Part shown: positions 27,747 through 34,925 of the stretch, piece by piece
Layout: every line of letters starts with the position of its first letter
Position numbering within the stretch: position 1 is the stretch's first letter
Assembly: GCA_035304385.1 (NCBI GenBank)
Contig: DATGQD010000005.1
Coordinates: forward strand, 1-64,000
DNA: 64,000 nucleotides
Direction of reading: 5' to 3'
DNA from: ZC4RG29 sp035304385
Lineage (GTDB): Bacteria > Bacteroidota > Bacteroidia > Cytophagales > Cyclobacteriaceae
Program-made: the position numbers and the translations under genes
The notes under the pieces: model-generated
What the model saw: only the letters and a program-made list of their open reading frames with translations
What the model was told of the DNA's origin: nothing
Database searches by the model: none

Positions 27747-28265
27747 ATGAGTAAGGGCGAAGTCGTAGAAGAGTTTGAAAAGTTGACGGATGTCGATCCG
27801 GAAGGCCGCGCTATCGACAGTGGTCTCAATGAATCGCGCCTTTCCCATTCGTGGTGGCACAACCTCAAATACCTCGTCGCGGGCACGTGGTTTGGGTTGC
27901 TGCTAGTGAAGAGCGAAGTGATTTCCTGGTTCCGAATCCAGGAGATGTTCAGATTGCAATCCTTTCACATGTACGGCGTGATCGGTTCAGCGGTTCTGGT
28001 GGGGATGCTCTCCCTCTGGATCATCAGGAAATTTAAGGTCCGCACGATCTATGGTGAACCGATTGTGGTGGCCGACAAAAAATTTCACAAGGGCAATATA
28101 TACGGCAGCCTGCTGTTCGGTTTTGGATGGGCTATGACCGGCGCATGCCCCGGCCCGCTATATGCTCAACTCGGCACGGGGTTGCTCGTGATAGGTGTGA
28201 CCATTATGAGCGCATTGGCCGGCACCTGGGTGTATGGCCTGTTGCGGGCAAAGCTGCCGCACTGA
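27747..28265 (+). CDS. YeeE/YedE-family sulfur transporter, second half (DUF6691 type)
   Basis: 172 residues. After a hydrophilic 35-residue start come four hydrophobic segments, with LLFGFGWAMTGACPGPLYAQLGTG near residue 125-148, the second Cys motif of the YeeE family. It starts three bases after the stop of the first half. Split two-gene forms of this transporter are known in many bacteria. Whether the substrate is thiosulfate or another sulfur compound cannot be read here. It is convergent with the HAD phosphatase gene. Confidence 0.88.
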   Translation: MSKGEVVEEFEKLTDVDPEGRAIDSGLNESRLSHSWWHNLKYLVAGTWFGLLLVKSEVISWFRIQEMFRLQSFHMYGVIGSAVLVGMLSLWIIRKFKVRTIYGEPIVVADKKFHKGNIYGSLLFGFGWAMTGACPGPLYAQLGTGLLVIGVTIMSALAGTWVYGLLRAKLPH

Positions 28266-28269
28266 TCGC

Positions 28270-29049
28270 CTAGGCTGTCCACCATGGTAGAGGCAGCGGT
28301 ACATCGTTGACGGAATCGACCAGCAGATCCGGCTTGAAGGCGTAATGTATAAGATCTTCTCTCCTTGAAATGCCTGAGAGTACGAGGACGGTCTTATACC
28401 CCATCACCGCTCCGCCTAAAATGTCGGTGTCCATCGTGTCGCCGATCACGGTAGTGAACGCGGTCTCCAGGCCCAGGGCCTTGCGTGCAGACCGCATCAT
28501 CACGGGACTTGGTTTTCCGATAACAAACGCACGTTTTCCCGTGGCTTCTTCTATCATGGCCGTGGTGGCAGCGATGCCCAGGTTATTCCACCCTTTCTTT
28601 TTGGGAGAGGGGTCGCGATTGGTAGTTATGAATTTCGCTCCGGCCAGGATCATATCTACGGCCCGCTGCACCATTTCGAGAGTGAAATTCCGCCCTTCTC
28701 CCAACACGACCCAGTCGGGGTCGGTCTCTACCAGTGATATGCCGGCTTCATTCAGGCTGCTGAGCAGTCCGCCTTCCCCCAACACATAGGCCGATCCGCG
28801 CGGGATTTGTCTGCTGAGAAACTCCGCTGTCGCCATGGCACTCGTGTAGATATGGTGTTCTTCTACATGGATTCCGAGTTTACCCAGCTTTCGAACCACC
28901 TCGGTGCGGCTCCTTTGGCTGTTGTTCGTCATGAACATAAAGGGGATGTTCTCTTTCAGCAGGCGACTAATAAAATGGTCGGCGCCGGGAATCATAACGT
29001 CACCTGAGTAGATGACCCCGTCCATATCGATGAGTATGCCGTGTTTCAT
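28270..29049 (-). CDS. HAD-superfamily class IIA phosphatase (NagD-like)
   Basis: 259 residues from ATG 29049; upstream in-frame Met codons add only non-conserved residues. Motif I is GILIDMDGVIYSGD with the nucleophile Asp, motif II is MFMTNNSQRSR, Lys of motif III is in VIGKPSP, and motif IV is VIGDTMDTDILGG. The insert between motifs II and III is the IIA cap. Family members dephosphorylate small phosphorylated metabolites in the cytosol; the substrate is unknown. It is transcribed divergently from the rhomboid gene. Confidence 0.93.
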   Translation of the reverse strand: MKHGILIDMDGVIYSGDVMIPGADHFISRLLKENIPFMFMTNNSQRSRTEVVRKLGKLGIHVEEHHIYTSAMATAEFLSRQIPRGSAYVLGEGGLLSSLNEAGISLVETDPDWVVLGEGRNFTLEMVQRAVDMILAGAKFITTNRDPSPKKKGWNNLGIAATTAMIEEATGKRAFVIGKPSPVMMRSARKALGLETAFTTVIGDTMDTDILGGAVMGYKTVLVLSGISRREDLIHYAFKPDLLVDSVNDVPLPLPWWTA

Positions 29050-29073
29050 AGTTGCGATTTGGCGTGAATGAGG

Positions 29074-29081
29074 CAAAGATA
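29074..29081 (-). promoter_or_regulatory. Putative -7 box of the HAD phosphatase gene
   Basis: On the minus strand it reads TATCTTTG, an exact match to the Bacteroidota TAnnTTTG box, 24 bases before the ATG. No clear TTTG -33 box is seen at the right distance. Confidence 0.4.
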
Positions 29082-29156
29082 ATTGTTCGGGCATTAATCC
29101 CGCCCCCGTCGCCGACAAAGGTTGGGGCATTGCGTCCGCCTTTTGTCTCAGCGCCT

Positions 29157-29164
29157 TATATTTG
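29157..29164 (+). promoter_or_regulatory. Putative -7 box of the rhomboid gene
   Basis: TATATTTG matches TAnnTTTG exactly and lies 20 bases before the ATG. It faces away from the similar box of the HAD gene, so the 135-base gap is a divergent promoter region. Confidence 0.45.
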
Positions 29165-29184
29165 ACGCGCTACCTAATAAGACC

Positions 29185-29850
29185 ATGCAGACAGAGATCG
29201 TCACGCTGGCCCTGATTGCCGCCAACATTCTGATTTCCTACAAGGGGTTTCGCGATGCCTCTTTTTTTGATCGCAACCTTTTCGAAGTCGGGCGTGTGTT
29301 GCATCACCGCGAATACGGGCGTTTGTTTATGTCGGGCTTCTTGCATGTCGACTGGACCCATCTCCTGTTCAACATGTTTTCGCTGTACAGTTTCAGTGCT
29401 ATCATGGAGCAAATATTGGGACCGGTAAACGTTCTTATTATTTATTTCGCGAGCCTGTTTGGAGGTGATCTTCTGGCCCTGTTCATCCATCGCCGTCATC
29501 CCGGATACCGCGCCGTAGGAGCATCAGGAGCGGTGTCGGGTGTCATTTTCGCTGCGATTGCAATCGTGCCCGACATTCACGTCAGTCTGTTTCTTATTCC
29601 TATTGGAATTCCCGGCTGGCTGTTCGGCATCTGTTATGTGATCTACTCCATGTACGGCATTCGTACCAGCGCCGGCAACATCGGTCACGAAGCACACCTC
29701 GGTGGTGCGTTGGTCGGTTTGGTTACTGCTGTGCTGATCGTGCCGGCTGTGCTGAAACACAATACCCTCCCCGTGGCTCTCATTGGTGTCGCGGGTACGG
29801 TGTTTCTGCTGTTGATGGTGTTTAGACCGGATTTGCTGGGGAAACGATAA
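29185..29850 (+). CDS. Rhomboid-family intramembrane serine protease
   Basis: 221 residues from ATG 29185. Six hydrophobic helices; HVDWTHLLFNMFSL in helix 2 carries the conserved His/Asn, Ser114 lies in RAVGASGAVSG, and the catalytic His171 is in GHEAHLGGALVG. All catalytic features of active bacterial rhomboids are present. It cleaves transmembrane proteins within the lipid bilayer; the client is unknown. The upstream in-frame extension to 29122 would run through the promoter box. Confidence 0.95.
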   Translation: MQTEIVTLALIAANILISYKGFRDASFFDRNLFEVGRVLHHREYGRLFMSGFLHVDWTHLLFNMFSLYSFSAIMEQILGPVNVLIIYFASLFGGDLLALFIHRRHPGYRAVGASGAVSGVIFAAIAIVPDIHVSLFLIPIGIPGWLFGICYVIYSMYGIRTSAGNIGHEAHLGGALVGLVTAVLIVPAVLKHNTLPVALIGVAGTVFLLLMVFRPDLLGKR

Positions 29851-29920
29851 GGGGGTCGCATGGCGGCGACAACATTGAATCACAAGGTCATATAGGCCTC
29901 ATAAGAGCGTAAGGGTGCAT

Positions 29921-30871
29921 TCAAAGCATCTCTTCCACCACCGGTTCTTCCGGCTGTCGCAGTCCGAGGTAGCCCTGAACGCAATTGATGATCACAGAAT
30001 AGTTTTTCAGGAAGGCCATGCCGATGGAGGCGTAGTTATGGCGCGGAGAATAGGTGAGGGCGACCGGCACGTCGGCAGCGGTGTATGCGTTCAGCTGAAG
30101 GTGTCGGGCGACAGTGCGTGAACCCATTAACTTTCCGTTAATACCTCTGCCCAGTACGGTCATTTTCGATTTGGGACCGATGTGCTTTTTGTCGGATGAC
30201 GTCAGTAGAACGGATAGCGACGAACCGGTGTCGACCAGCATTTCCGATACCATGTCGTTTTCAGGAAGCGCAAATGTTGCGGCAATGGTTGGGCGATGGC
30301 GTGCGAGCCTCAGCGGGATATGATGGTAGTCGCTGGGAAGGGTGCGATGGAAAGCAGGCCGGAAGACGATTTCCTGACGGGAAGGATGAATCTCAATTTC
30401 AAATCGGGTAAACAGATCGTACCCGATCAGGCCATCGACCCGAAGATGTTGTCGGAAGATGTGTTTACCCGGCACCACAATAATCGGCACCTGATCGCCC
30501 AGGATTGGTCCCATGGTGATGGTATTGTCGAGCGCCACGCTACCGACCGCGGGATCGCCCGTCCCAATTCCGGAGAACGTCACCCTGAAGTCCGGGACCA
30601 GGTCAAATACCTTTTCGAATCGCCTGCCGAATAGTATGAGCGTTTGGCATCCTGTATCCAGGATCAGATTGACTGGGATAGTCCCATTGATCATGAAGGG
30701 GAGCACGATGAGATCATCGACTGTGAAATAGTGGAGCGAGAATTCGCTTACTGAGTCAGATAGTGTGAAGCCGGGTCCGACCGGGAACAGTGGGTTAGTC
30801 CGCGGGTTCGTTCCGGAACATAAGGTTGGGGCGATAATCAGGGCAAGGGTTACAACAGCTCTGGCGGACAT
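29921..30871 (-). CDS. Exported retropepsin-like aspartyl protease with two active-site halves
   Basis: 316 residues from ATG 30871, with a signal peptide (about 1-20). Two retropepsin-like halves each carry a catalytic triplet: NLILDTGCQTLIL (Asp72) and MLVDTGSSLSVL (Asp214). VDGLIGYDLF and ASIGMAFLKN are the matching flap-end Gly motifs (G-x-x-G/F-hydrophobic). Bacteroidota often encode single-chain aspartyl proteases with two such repeats, sometimes with a PDZ domain, absent here. The protein should be periplasmic; substrates unknown. Confidence 0.87.
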   Translation of the reverse strand: MSARAVVTLALIIAPTLCSGTNPRTNPLFPVGPGFTLSDSVSEFSLHYFTVDDLIVLPFMINGTIPVNLILDTGCQTLILFGRRFEKVFDLVPDFRVTFSGIGTGDPAVGSVALDNTITMGPILGDQVPIIVVPGKHIFRQHLRVDGLIGYDLFTRFEIEIHPSRQEIVFRPAFHRTLPSDYHHIPLRLARHRPTIAATFALPENDMVSEMLVDTGSSLSVLLTSSDKKHIGPKSKMTVLGRGINGKLMGSRTVARHLQLNAYTAADVPVALTYSPRHNYASIGMAFLKNYSVIINCVQGYLGLRQPEEPVVEEML

Positions 30872-31054
30872 CACGGGTGGCTCTTTGAGAAAGCAAACTA
30901 CCCTTGGGCCACTCGCCGGACGAGCCGCAAAAAGCCTGATTTTTAAACGCAATCCAAAGTCGCGTATCGAATCGCAGACGATGGGTTACATCAAAAATCG
31001 GTATATGGGAAGGTAATTACCGGTTGTATGTGTAACGAAAACTGGGGTAATAAA

Positions 31055-32731
31055 TCACTCCGGACGTTTCTCGCTGCTGGTGCGCATCGCAAGGCGCACC
31101 GCTTCATAGGCATTGATAACGCCGCCGGCGATACAGAGCTGGTCGATCCGAACTTCTTCAAGCGTATCGGGCTTCCGTACCCTTATGCCGTTGAGACGCC
31201 GTGTCGATTCCCGCAGAATATCCCTGATGTCTTTGGCTGTGAGTTCCGGGAAGTACGACATAAGGATGGCCGCCACGCCGGAGGTGACAGGCGAAGAGAG
31301 ACTAGTGCCGTCAGTGCTTTCGTAGGCGTCGCCGGGGTCGGTTGAATAGATATCGACACCGGGTGCGAAAAAGTCGACCGTCTTCTTACCATAGTTCGAG
31401 AAGGAAGCGATGAGGTCACTGGTGTCAGTACCCTGTGTAGACGCCCCAACCTCGATCCAGTTGGTCGCCTCCTTACCGTCGAGGTAGAAGCGGGTAGGGA
31501 AGCTTTCGTCGACGTCGTTGTCGTCCTTGTCGTTACCCGCCGAGTGGATGATCAGGACGCCTTTCGACTCGGCATAACGCACGGCATCATCTACGATTTC
31601 CTTGTGGGGCGAGTATCCCTTGCCGAAGCTCATATTGATGATGTGTGCACCGTTGTCGACGGCGTAATAGATGCCGTTGGCAATGTCTTTGTCTCGCTCG
31701 TCACCATTGGGGACGACCCGGATGGGCATGATGCGGACGTTGTCGGCAATGCCGTCAATCCCGACGCCGTTATGACGTTTTGCGGCGATGACGCCGGCCA
31801 CGCTGGTGCCGTGAGAAGGGTCAGGTCCTTTCACATCGTTAGTCCCATAGTAACGTTCTTCCAGGTCTTCATAGTTGTCGCCGACGATCTGACGTGAGTC
31901 GTAATCCGGATTATAACCAAACTCCACGGCGGTGCGGTAGTGGTCGCATACCTTATCGTTGTACTGAATGACGTATTCGAACTCTTCGAGGACTTCGTCA
32001 AGCGTAACGTCCGGTGAGGTGTTCTGGAAGATTACCTTGATGAAGTAGGCCGCCAGTTCGGCGTCTTTGTTATCGGTCTTGAGTGTGTCGATCACTTCGG
32101 GGGTAATTTCTTCCAGTCCGTAGGTTTCCTCCAGCAGGTCTACAGACCGGACGAGGTTTTTGTGAAAGGCTGTGTAGGAGTCGAGTTGTTGTTGGCAGGC
32201 CTTAAGATCGTTTTCACTCTTGGCCTTGTACCGCTCGAACCGGTCTTTGATCATGAGCCAGTATTCGTACTCCTTCTTTTCTTTTTTACGGATTTTGATG
32301 GGCTCGTCGGTTTCGTACTTTATGCGGAGCCGCGCATATTCCCGGGTGAGCTCGTAGGTGTCGGCTGCGACGTCGCCGATAAAGTTCCATCCGTACACGT
32401 CGTCGACATAACCATTCTTGTCGTCGTCGATTCCGTTGCCCGGGATTTCGCCTTCGTTCACCCAGATGACGTCTTTCAGGTCTTCATGGTCGATGTCGAC
32501 ACCTGAGTCCATAACCGCTACCACCACCGTGCGCGAGGGCCTGTCCTCCAGCAGTTTATAAGCCCGCTCGACGCTGACGCCCTGAACGCGGTCTATTTCC
32601 GGGTCGAGGAGGAACCATTCCTTGCGGAGGTCGACGGAGTCTGTCTGGATGTAAGTACGCAGCGACTGCGCGTCAACAACCAGTGCACTGATTATCAACA
32701 GACTGGTCAGAATGGCCTTCATTTTTCTCAT
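31055..32731 (-). CDS. Exported S8-family (subtilisin-like) serine protease with a large insert
   Basis: 558 residues from ATG 32731 (ATG 32722 is equally possible), with a signal peptide ending in VVDAQS. The triad is Asp75 in VAVMDSGVDIDHEDL, His307 in SHGTSVAGVIAA and Ser477 in DGTSLSSPVTSG. Between Asp and His lie about 230 residues instead of the usual 35-60, mostly charged and helical (IRKKEKKEYEYWLMIKDRFE). The rest of the fold is intact, with NMSFG and HSAGND. It should act in the periplasm or be secreted. A TATGTTTG box (32811-32818, minus strand) may be its promoter. Confidence 0.92.
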   Translation of the reverse strand: MRKMKAILTSLLIISALVVDAQSLRTYIQTDSVDLRKEWFLLDPEIDRVQGVSVERAYKLLEDRPSRTVVVAVMDSGVDIDHEDLKDVIWVNEGEIPGNGIDDDKNGYVDDVYGWNFIGDVAADTYELTREYARLRIKYETDEPIKIRKKEKKEYEYWLMIKDRFERYKAKSENDLKACQQQLDSYTAFHKNLVRSVDLLEETYGLEEITPEVIDTLKTDNKDAELAAYFIKVIFQNTSPDVTLDEVLEEFEYVIQYNDKVCDHYRTAVEFGYNPDYDSRQIVGDNYEDLEERYYGTNDVKGPDPSHGTSVAGVIAAKRHNGVGIDGIADNVRIMPIRVVPNGDERDKDIANGIYYAVDNGAHIINMSFGKGYSPHKEIVDDAVRYAESKGVLIIHSAGNDKDDNDVDESFPTRFYLDGKEATNWIEVGASTQGTDTSDLIASFSNYGKKTVDFFAPGVDIYSTDPGDAYESTDGTSLSSPVTSGVAAILMSYFPELTAKDIRDILRESTRRLNGIRVRKPDTLEEVRIDQLCIAGGVINAYEAVRLAMRTSSEKRPE

Positions 32732-32810
32732 GCTGATAGCGTTTTGGTGGTACCGGGATATTCCCGGTTTTGTTCCTGTGCGACCCATCCCTTACAGGCC
32801 GGTTTGGAGC

Positions 32811-32818
32811 CAAACATA
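32811..32818 (-). promoter_or_regulatory. Putative -7 box of the subtilisin-like protease gene
   Basis: On the minus strand it reads TATGTTTG, matching TAnnTTTG, about 80 bases before the start codon. A good -33 box is not evident. Confidence 0.35.
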
Positions 32819-32937
32819 GCAAAGTGGCTGCTTCCGGGCATTCTTTTTTATCCGGATGAACGGATTCGGGCAAAAGTTGTGCTAAATCTTACTTCGGTGA
32901 CATCTCCGGGTGTGACTCCGACCGAATTAACATATAA

Positions 32938-33060
32938 ATGCAGACTTTAGCTTCCGCAACCGCTCGTGTCATGGAGATATTTGTGTTCGTTGGAATAGCG
33001 CTGTTTTTCTCTTTTTTCTTTTGGATCGCCGTTAAGCTGAACAAGGAAAGGGGACTTTGA
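32938..33060 (+). CDS. Small single-pass membrane protein
   Basis: 40 residues from ATG 32938 to TGA 33058-33060. After ten polar residues comes a strongly hydrophobic helix (IFVFVGIALFFSFFFWIAV) and a basic end (KLNKERGL). This is the clean layout of a small membrane protein, better than expected by chance. No family is recognised. It sits between the protease promoter and the GIY-YIG remnant. Confidence 0.5.
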   Translation: MQTLASATARVMEIFVFVGIALFFSFFFWIAVKLNKERGL

Positions 33061-33096
33061 GTTTCGGCAGAGGCAAGGGCCGCTCCGAAAATCTGT

Positions 33097-33349
33097 CTAT
33101 AGATTTCTCACCCTTTTCAGTATACTCAAAAACTCCCTTCCGGCTGCGGATTTCAGATACTTTTCGCGCTTCCGAGCATCTTCCCGGGTGGGAAATGCCT
33201 CAGTGTGAATAAGATTCGAATGGGCGATACCGCCGGGTACTCTTACCGAAACCAGCATTATGTTGATGGATTCTCCGATCCACATTGTCTGTGGTCCCGA
33301 CATACGTGAAGTTGTGGGTACGGCTAACGATTACATAGACATAGTACAC
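33097..33349 (-). pseudogene. GIY-YIG nuclease family gene, broken by a frameshift
   Basis: Reading from GTG 33349, the product begins with YYVYVIVSRTHNFTYVGTTDN and RRIHQHNAGFGKSTRRYRPF, the GIY-YIG domain of short UPF0213/URI-type nucleases. It then runs into ESYSH and a stop at about 33200. The missing end, LIHTEAFPTREDARKREKYL and the rest to 33097, continues in another frame of the same strand. Removing one base near 33210-33215 (for example a T in GAATCTT) restores one chain of about 84 residues. Either a real frameshift or a sequencing error explains this. The gene lies 62 bases downstream of tRNA-Leu(CAG) on the same strand. Confidence 0.8.
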
Positions 33350-33411
33350 AACGAGGGCGAGCTTAAGGTTATCGACAACTCCCAATGACCTTTGGACATG
33401 GAACTGTCCAG

Positions 33412-33493
33412 TGCCGAAGGTGGGACTCGAACCCACATGTCTTGCGACACACGCCCCTGAAACGTGCGTGTCTACCAATTTCACCACTTCGGC
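33412..33493 (-). tRNA. tRNA-Leu (anticodon CAG)
   Basis: Acceptor GCCGAAG (33493-33487) pairs with CTTCGGC (33419-33413), discriminator A at 33412. The D-arm has GGTGAAATTGGTAGAC, the anticodon stem CACGT/GCGTG holds loop TTCAGGG, a long variable arm follows (class II) and the T-arm has GTGGGTTCGAGTCCCAC. CCA is not encoded. Confidence 0.95.
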
Positions 33494-33612
33494 AATTTGT
33501 TGCGCCAAGCCGGATTACAGCCGTCCTCGCGCAAACGTATTTCTTTTTTTCTAATTCAGAACTATCCCGTTTGCTCGTTGGCTCTTAGCCCTGTATCGAA
33601 GGCCAACCTCGA

Positions 33613-33789
33613 ACCTGCCCGACTGCGTAACGCAGACTTAAAGGCTAAGTGTAGGTTAGTCGCGCAGGCGGACCTGCCCGACTGCGTAGCCCAGACTTAA
33701 AGGCCAAGTGTAGGTTAGTCGCGCAGGCGGACCTGCCCGACTGCGTAACCTAGGCTTAAAGGCCCGGTGTAGGTTAGTCGCGCAGGCGG
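33613..33789. repeat. Three tandem 59-bp repeats with hairpin-forming junctions
   Basis: Units start at 33613, 33672 and 33731 and differ at only a few bases. At each junction AGTCGCGCAGG, tetraloop CGGA, CCTGCCCGACT forms an 11-bp stem with one mismatch, and TAAGT/ACTTA with flanking bases extends it. The structure resembles REP-type palindromic elements. The array lies between the intact tRNA-Leu and its truncated copy. Confidence 0.85.
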
Positions 33790-33790
33790 G

Positions 33791-33853
33791 CCCACATGTC
33801 TTGCGACACACGCCCCTGAAACGTGCGTGTCTACCAATTTCACCACTTCGGCA
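33791..33853 (-). pseudogene. Truncated copy of tRNA-Leu(CAG)
   Basis: About 63 bases identical to the 5' part of the neighbouring tRNA-Leu(CAG): acceptor 5' strand, D-arm, anticodon arm and variable arm. The T-arm and the 3' acceptor strand are missing and are replaced by the 59-bp repeat sequence, so no functional tRNA can form. Confidence 0.88.
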
Positions 33854-33861
33854 AACTATGG

Positions 33862-33945
33862 TGCCCAGGACTGGACTCGAACCAGCACACCGGTAAAGGC
33901 ACTACCCCCTCAAAGTAGCGTGTCTACCAATTTCACCACCTGGGC
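33862..33945 (-). tRNA. tRNA-Leu (anticodon GAG)
   Basis: Acceptor GCCCAGG (33945-33939) pairs with CCTGGGC (33869-33863), discriminator A. The anticodon stem CTACT/GGTAG holds loop TTGAGGG; class II variable arm; T-arm CTGGTTCGAGTCCAG. A CCA end is encoded just after it (33861-33859). Confidence 0.95.
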
Positions 33946-34162
33946 TTATACCCCGACCTCGTCAGGGGCGTCAAAAGTAAGAAGCTTTGCAGATTTTAAC
34001 AACGAGGAAGGCACGATCCCGGTTCAAATTCCCTGATTGCGTTCCGCCATCCCGTTTTCAACCCGTCCGCGGGTTGTAGCATCACCCACCCTCGCCGGAT
34101 AACAATTTGACAACCAGAACTTTCTCTACCGCACCTGAGTTATCCCAAAGAGCCCGCTAGCG
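33946..34162. other. Spacer between tRNA-Leu(GAG) and tRNA-Thr
   Basis: About 217 bases with no open frame that resembles a gene and no clear repeat. It may carry the processing region of a common tRNA transcript. Confidence 0.4.
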
Positions 34163-34234
34163 AGCCGAGGATGGGATTTGAACCCACGACCTGCTGATTA
34201 CGAATCAGCTGCTCTACCGCTGAGCTACCTCGGC
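34163..34234 (-). tRNA. tRNA-Thr (anticodon CGT)
   Basis: Acceptor GCCGAGG (34234-34228) pairs with CCTCGGC (34170-34164), discriminator T. D-arm GCTCAGCGGTAGAGC, anticodon stem GCTGA/TCAGC with loop TTCGTAA, T-arm GTGGGTTCAAATCCCAT. No encoded CCA. Confidence 0.95.
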
Positions 34235-34351
34235 TAATTGGCGCCCGCCTGGCTTCTGAACGGCATTTGCGGCATGCCTGCAGGAGGACCCCTCTCAAAT
34301 CGCGGGGAAATTTAAGGACAAAAACATAAATTGGCCCTTAGGAGTCGACCT

Positions 34352-34789
34352 ATGCTTTCAAAAAAATGTAAGTATGCCATCCATGCGCTCGTTTATCTGG
34401 CCGAACGCTACGACCAGGGACCGGTGCACATTCAGGCAATCGCCGAGGATCAGAGAATCCCAAAAAAGTTTCTCGAAGCCATCCTCCTCGAATTAAAGAA
34501 CGCCAAGATCCTGGGAAGCAAGAAAGGGAAAGGAGGCGGGTACTATATGTACCGGAAACCGGAAGATGTCAACCTGATCGAGATCATCCGCCTCATGGAC
34601 GGTGCCATCGCCATGCTGCCATGCGTATCGCTCAACTACTATGAACCATGTGAAGAGTGTGTGAACGAACACCTGTGTGGCATTCGGGATGCATTCATCG
34701 GGGTCCGCGATGAGACCCTCAGGGTCCTTTCCGAGCACACCCTGGATCGCATCGTTAAATTAAAGGCCGAAAAGCAGCGACTGCTGTAA
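34352..34789 (+). CDS. Rrf2-family transcriptional regulator
   Basis: 145 residues from ATG 34352, preceded by TTAGGAG, a real Shine-Dalgarno sequence. The winged helix-turn-helix is clear (LSKKCKYAIHALVYLAERY; IAEDQRIPKKFLEAILLELK; GSKKGKGGGYYMYR). Cys91, Cys100, Cys103 and Cys109 lie where IscR-type proteins hold an iron-sulfur cluster, although spacing differs from E. coli IscR. Family members sense iron-sulfur status, redox, nitric oxide or cysteine supply. The next gene is a peroxiredoxin with a perfect palindrome in its upstream region, its likely target. Confidence 0.93.
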   Translation: MLSKKCKYAIHALVYLAERYDQGPVHIQAIAEDQRIPKKFLEAILLELKNAKILGSKKGKGGGYYMYRKPEDVNLIEIIRLMDGAIAMLPCVSLNYYEPCEECVNEHLCGIRDAFIGVRDETLRVLSEHTLDRIVKLKAEKQRLL

Positions 34790-34831
34790 AAATTGTCCCT
34801 TTTTTGAAACAAATTTCTTTAAATACATGTA

Positions 34832-34850
34832 CCTCAATTGTATATTGAGG
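34832..34850. promoter_or_regulatory. Perfect 7-5-7 inverted repeat, candidate operator
   Basis: CCTCAAT, spacer TGTAT, ATTGAGG, 75 bases before the peroxiredoxin start and 42 after the Rrf2 gene. Size and position fit a dimeric Rrf2 operator. No T-tract follows, so it is not a terminator. Confidence 0.55.
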
Positions 34851-34925
34851 ACTCCCTCCTTCCACCCGGGGAGTTAGTCTCTGAAGGACGTCAATATTTT
34901 CTTCTACAACCAAAACAAATTTACG

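Noticed and set aside
33200..33508. Minus-strand frame of 102 codons that spans tRNA-Leu and the GIY-YIG start
   Set aside because: Its first 40 residues are translated tRNA sequence. The nuclease part more likely starts at GTG 33349.
33613..33853. CRISPR array
   Set aside because: The 59-bp units are contiguous with no unique spacers and no cas genes nearby.
33412..33853. Phage or island att site at tRNA-Leu
   Set aside because: The duplicated part is the 5' end of the tRNA; integrases normally duplicate the 3' end. No integrase gene is in the window.
34832..34850. Terminator of the Rrf2 gene
   Set aside because: The inverted repeat is AT-rich, short and lacks a following T-tract; an operator is more likely.
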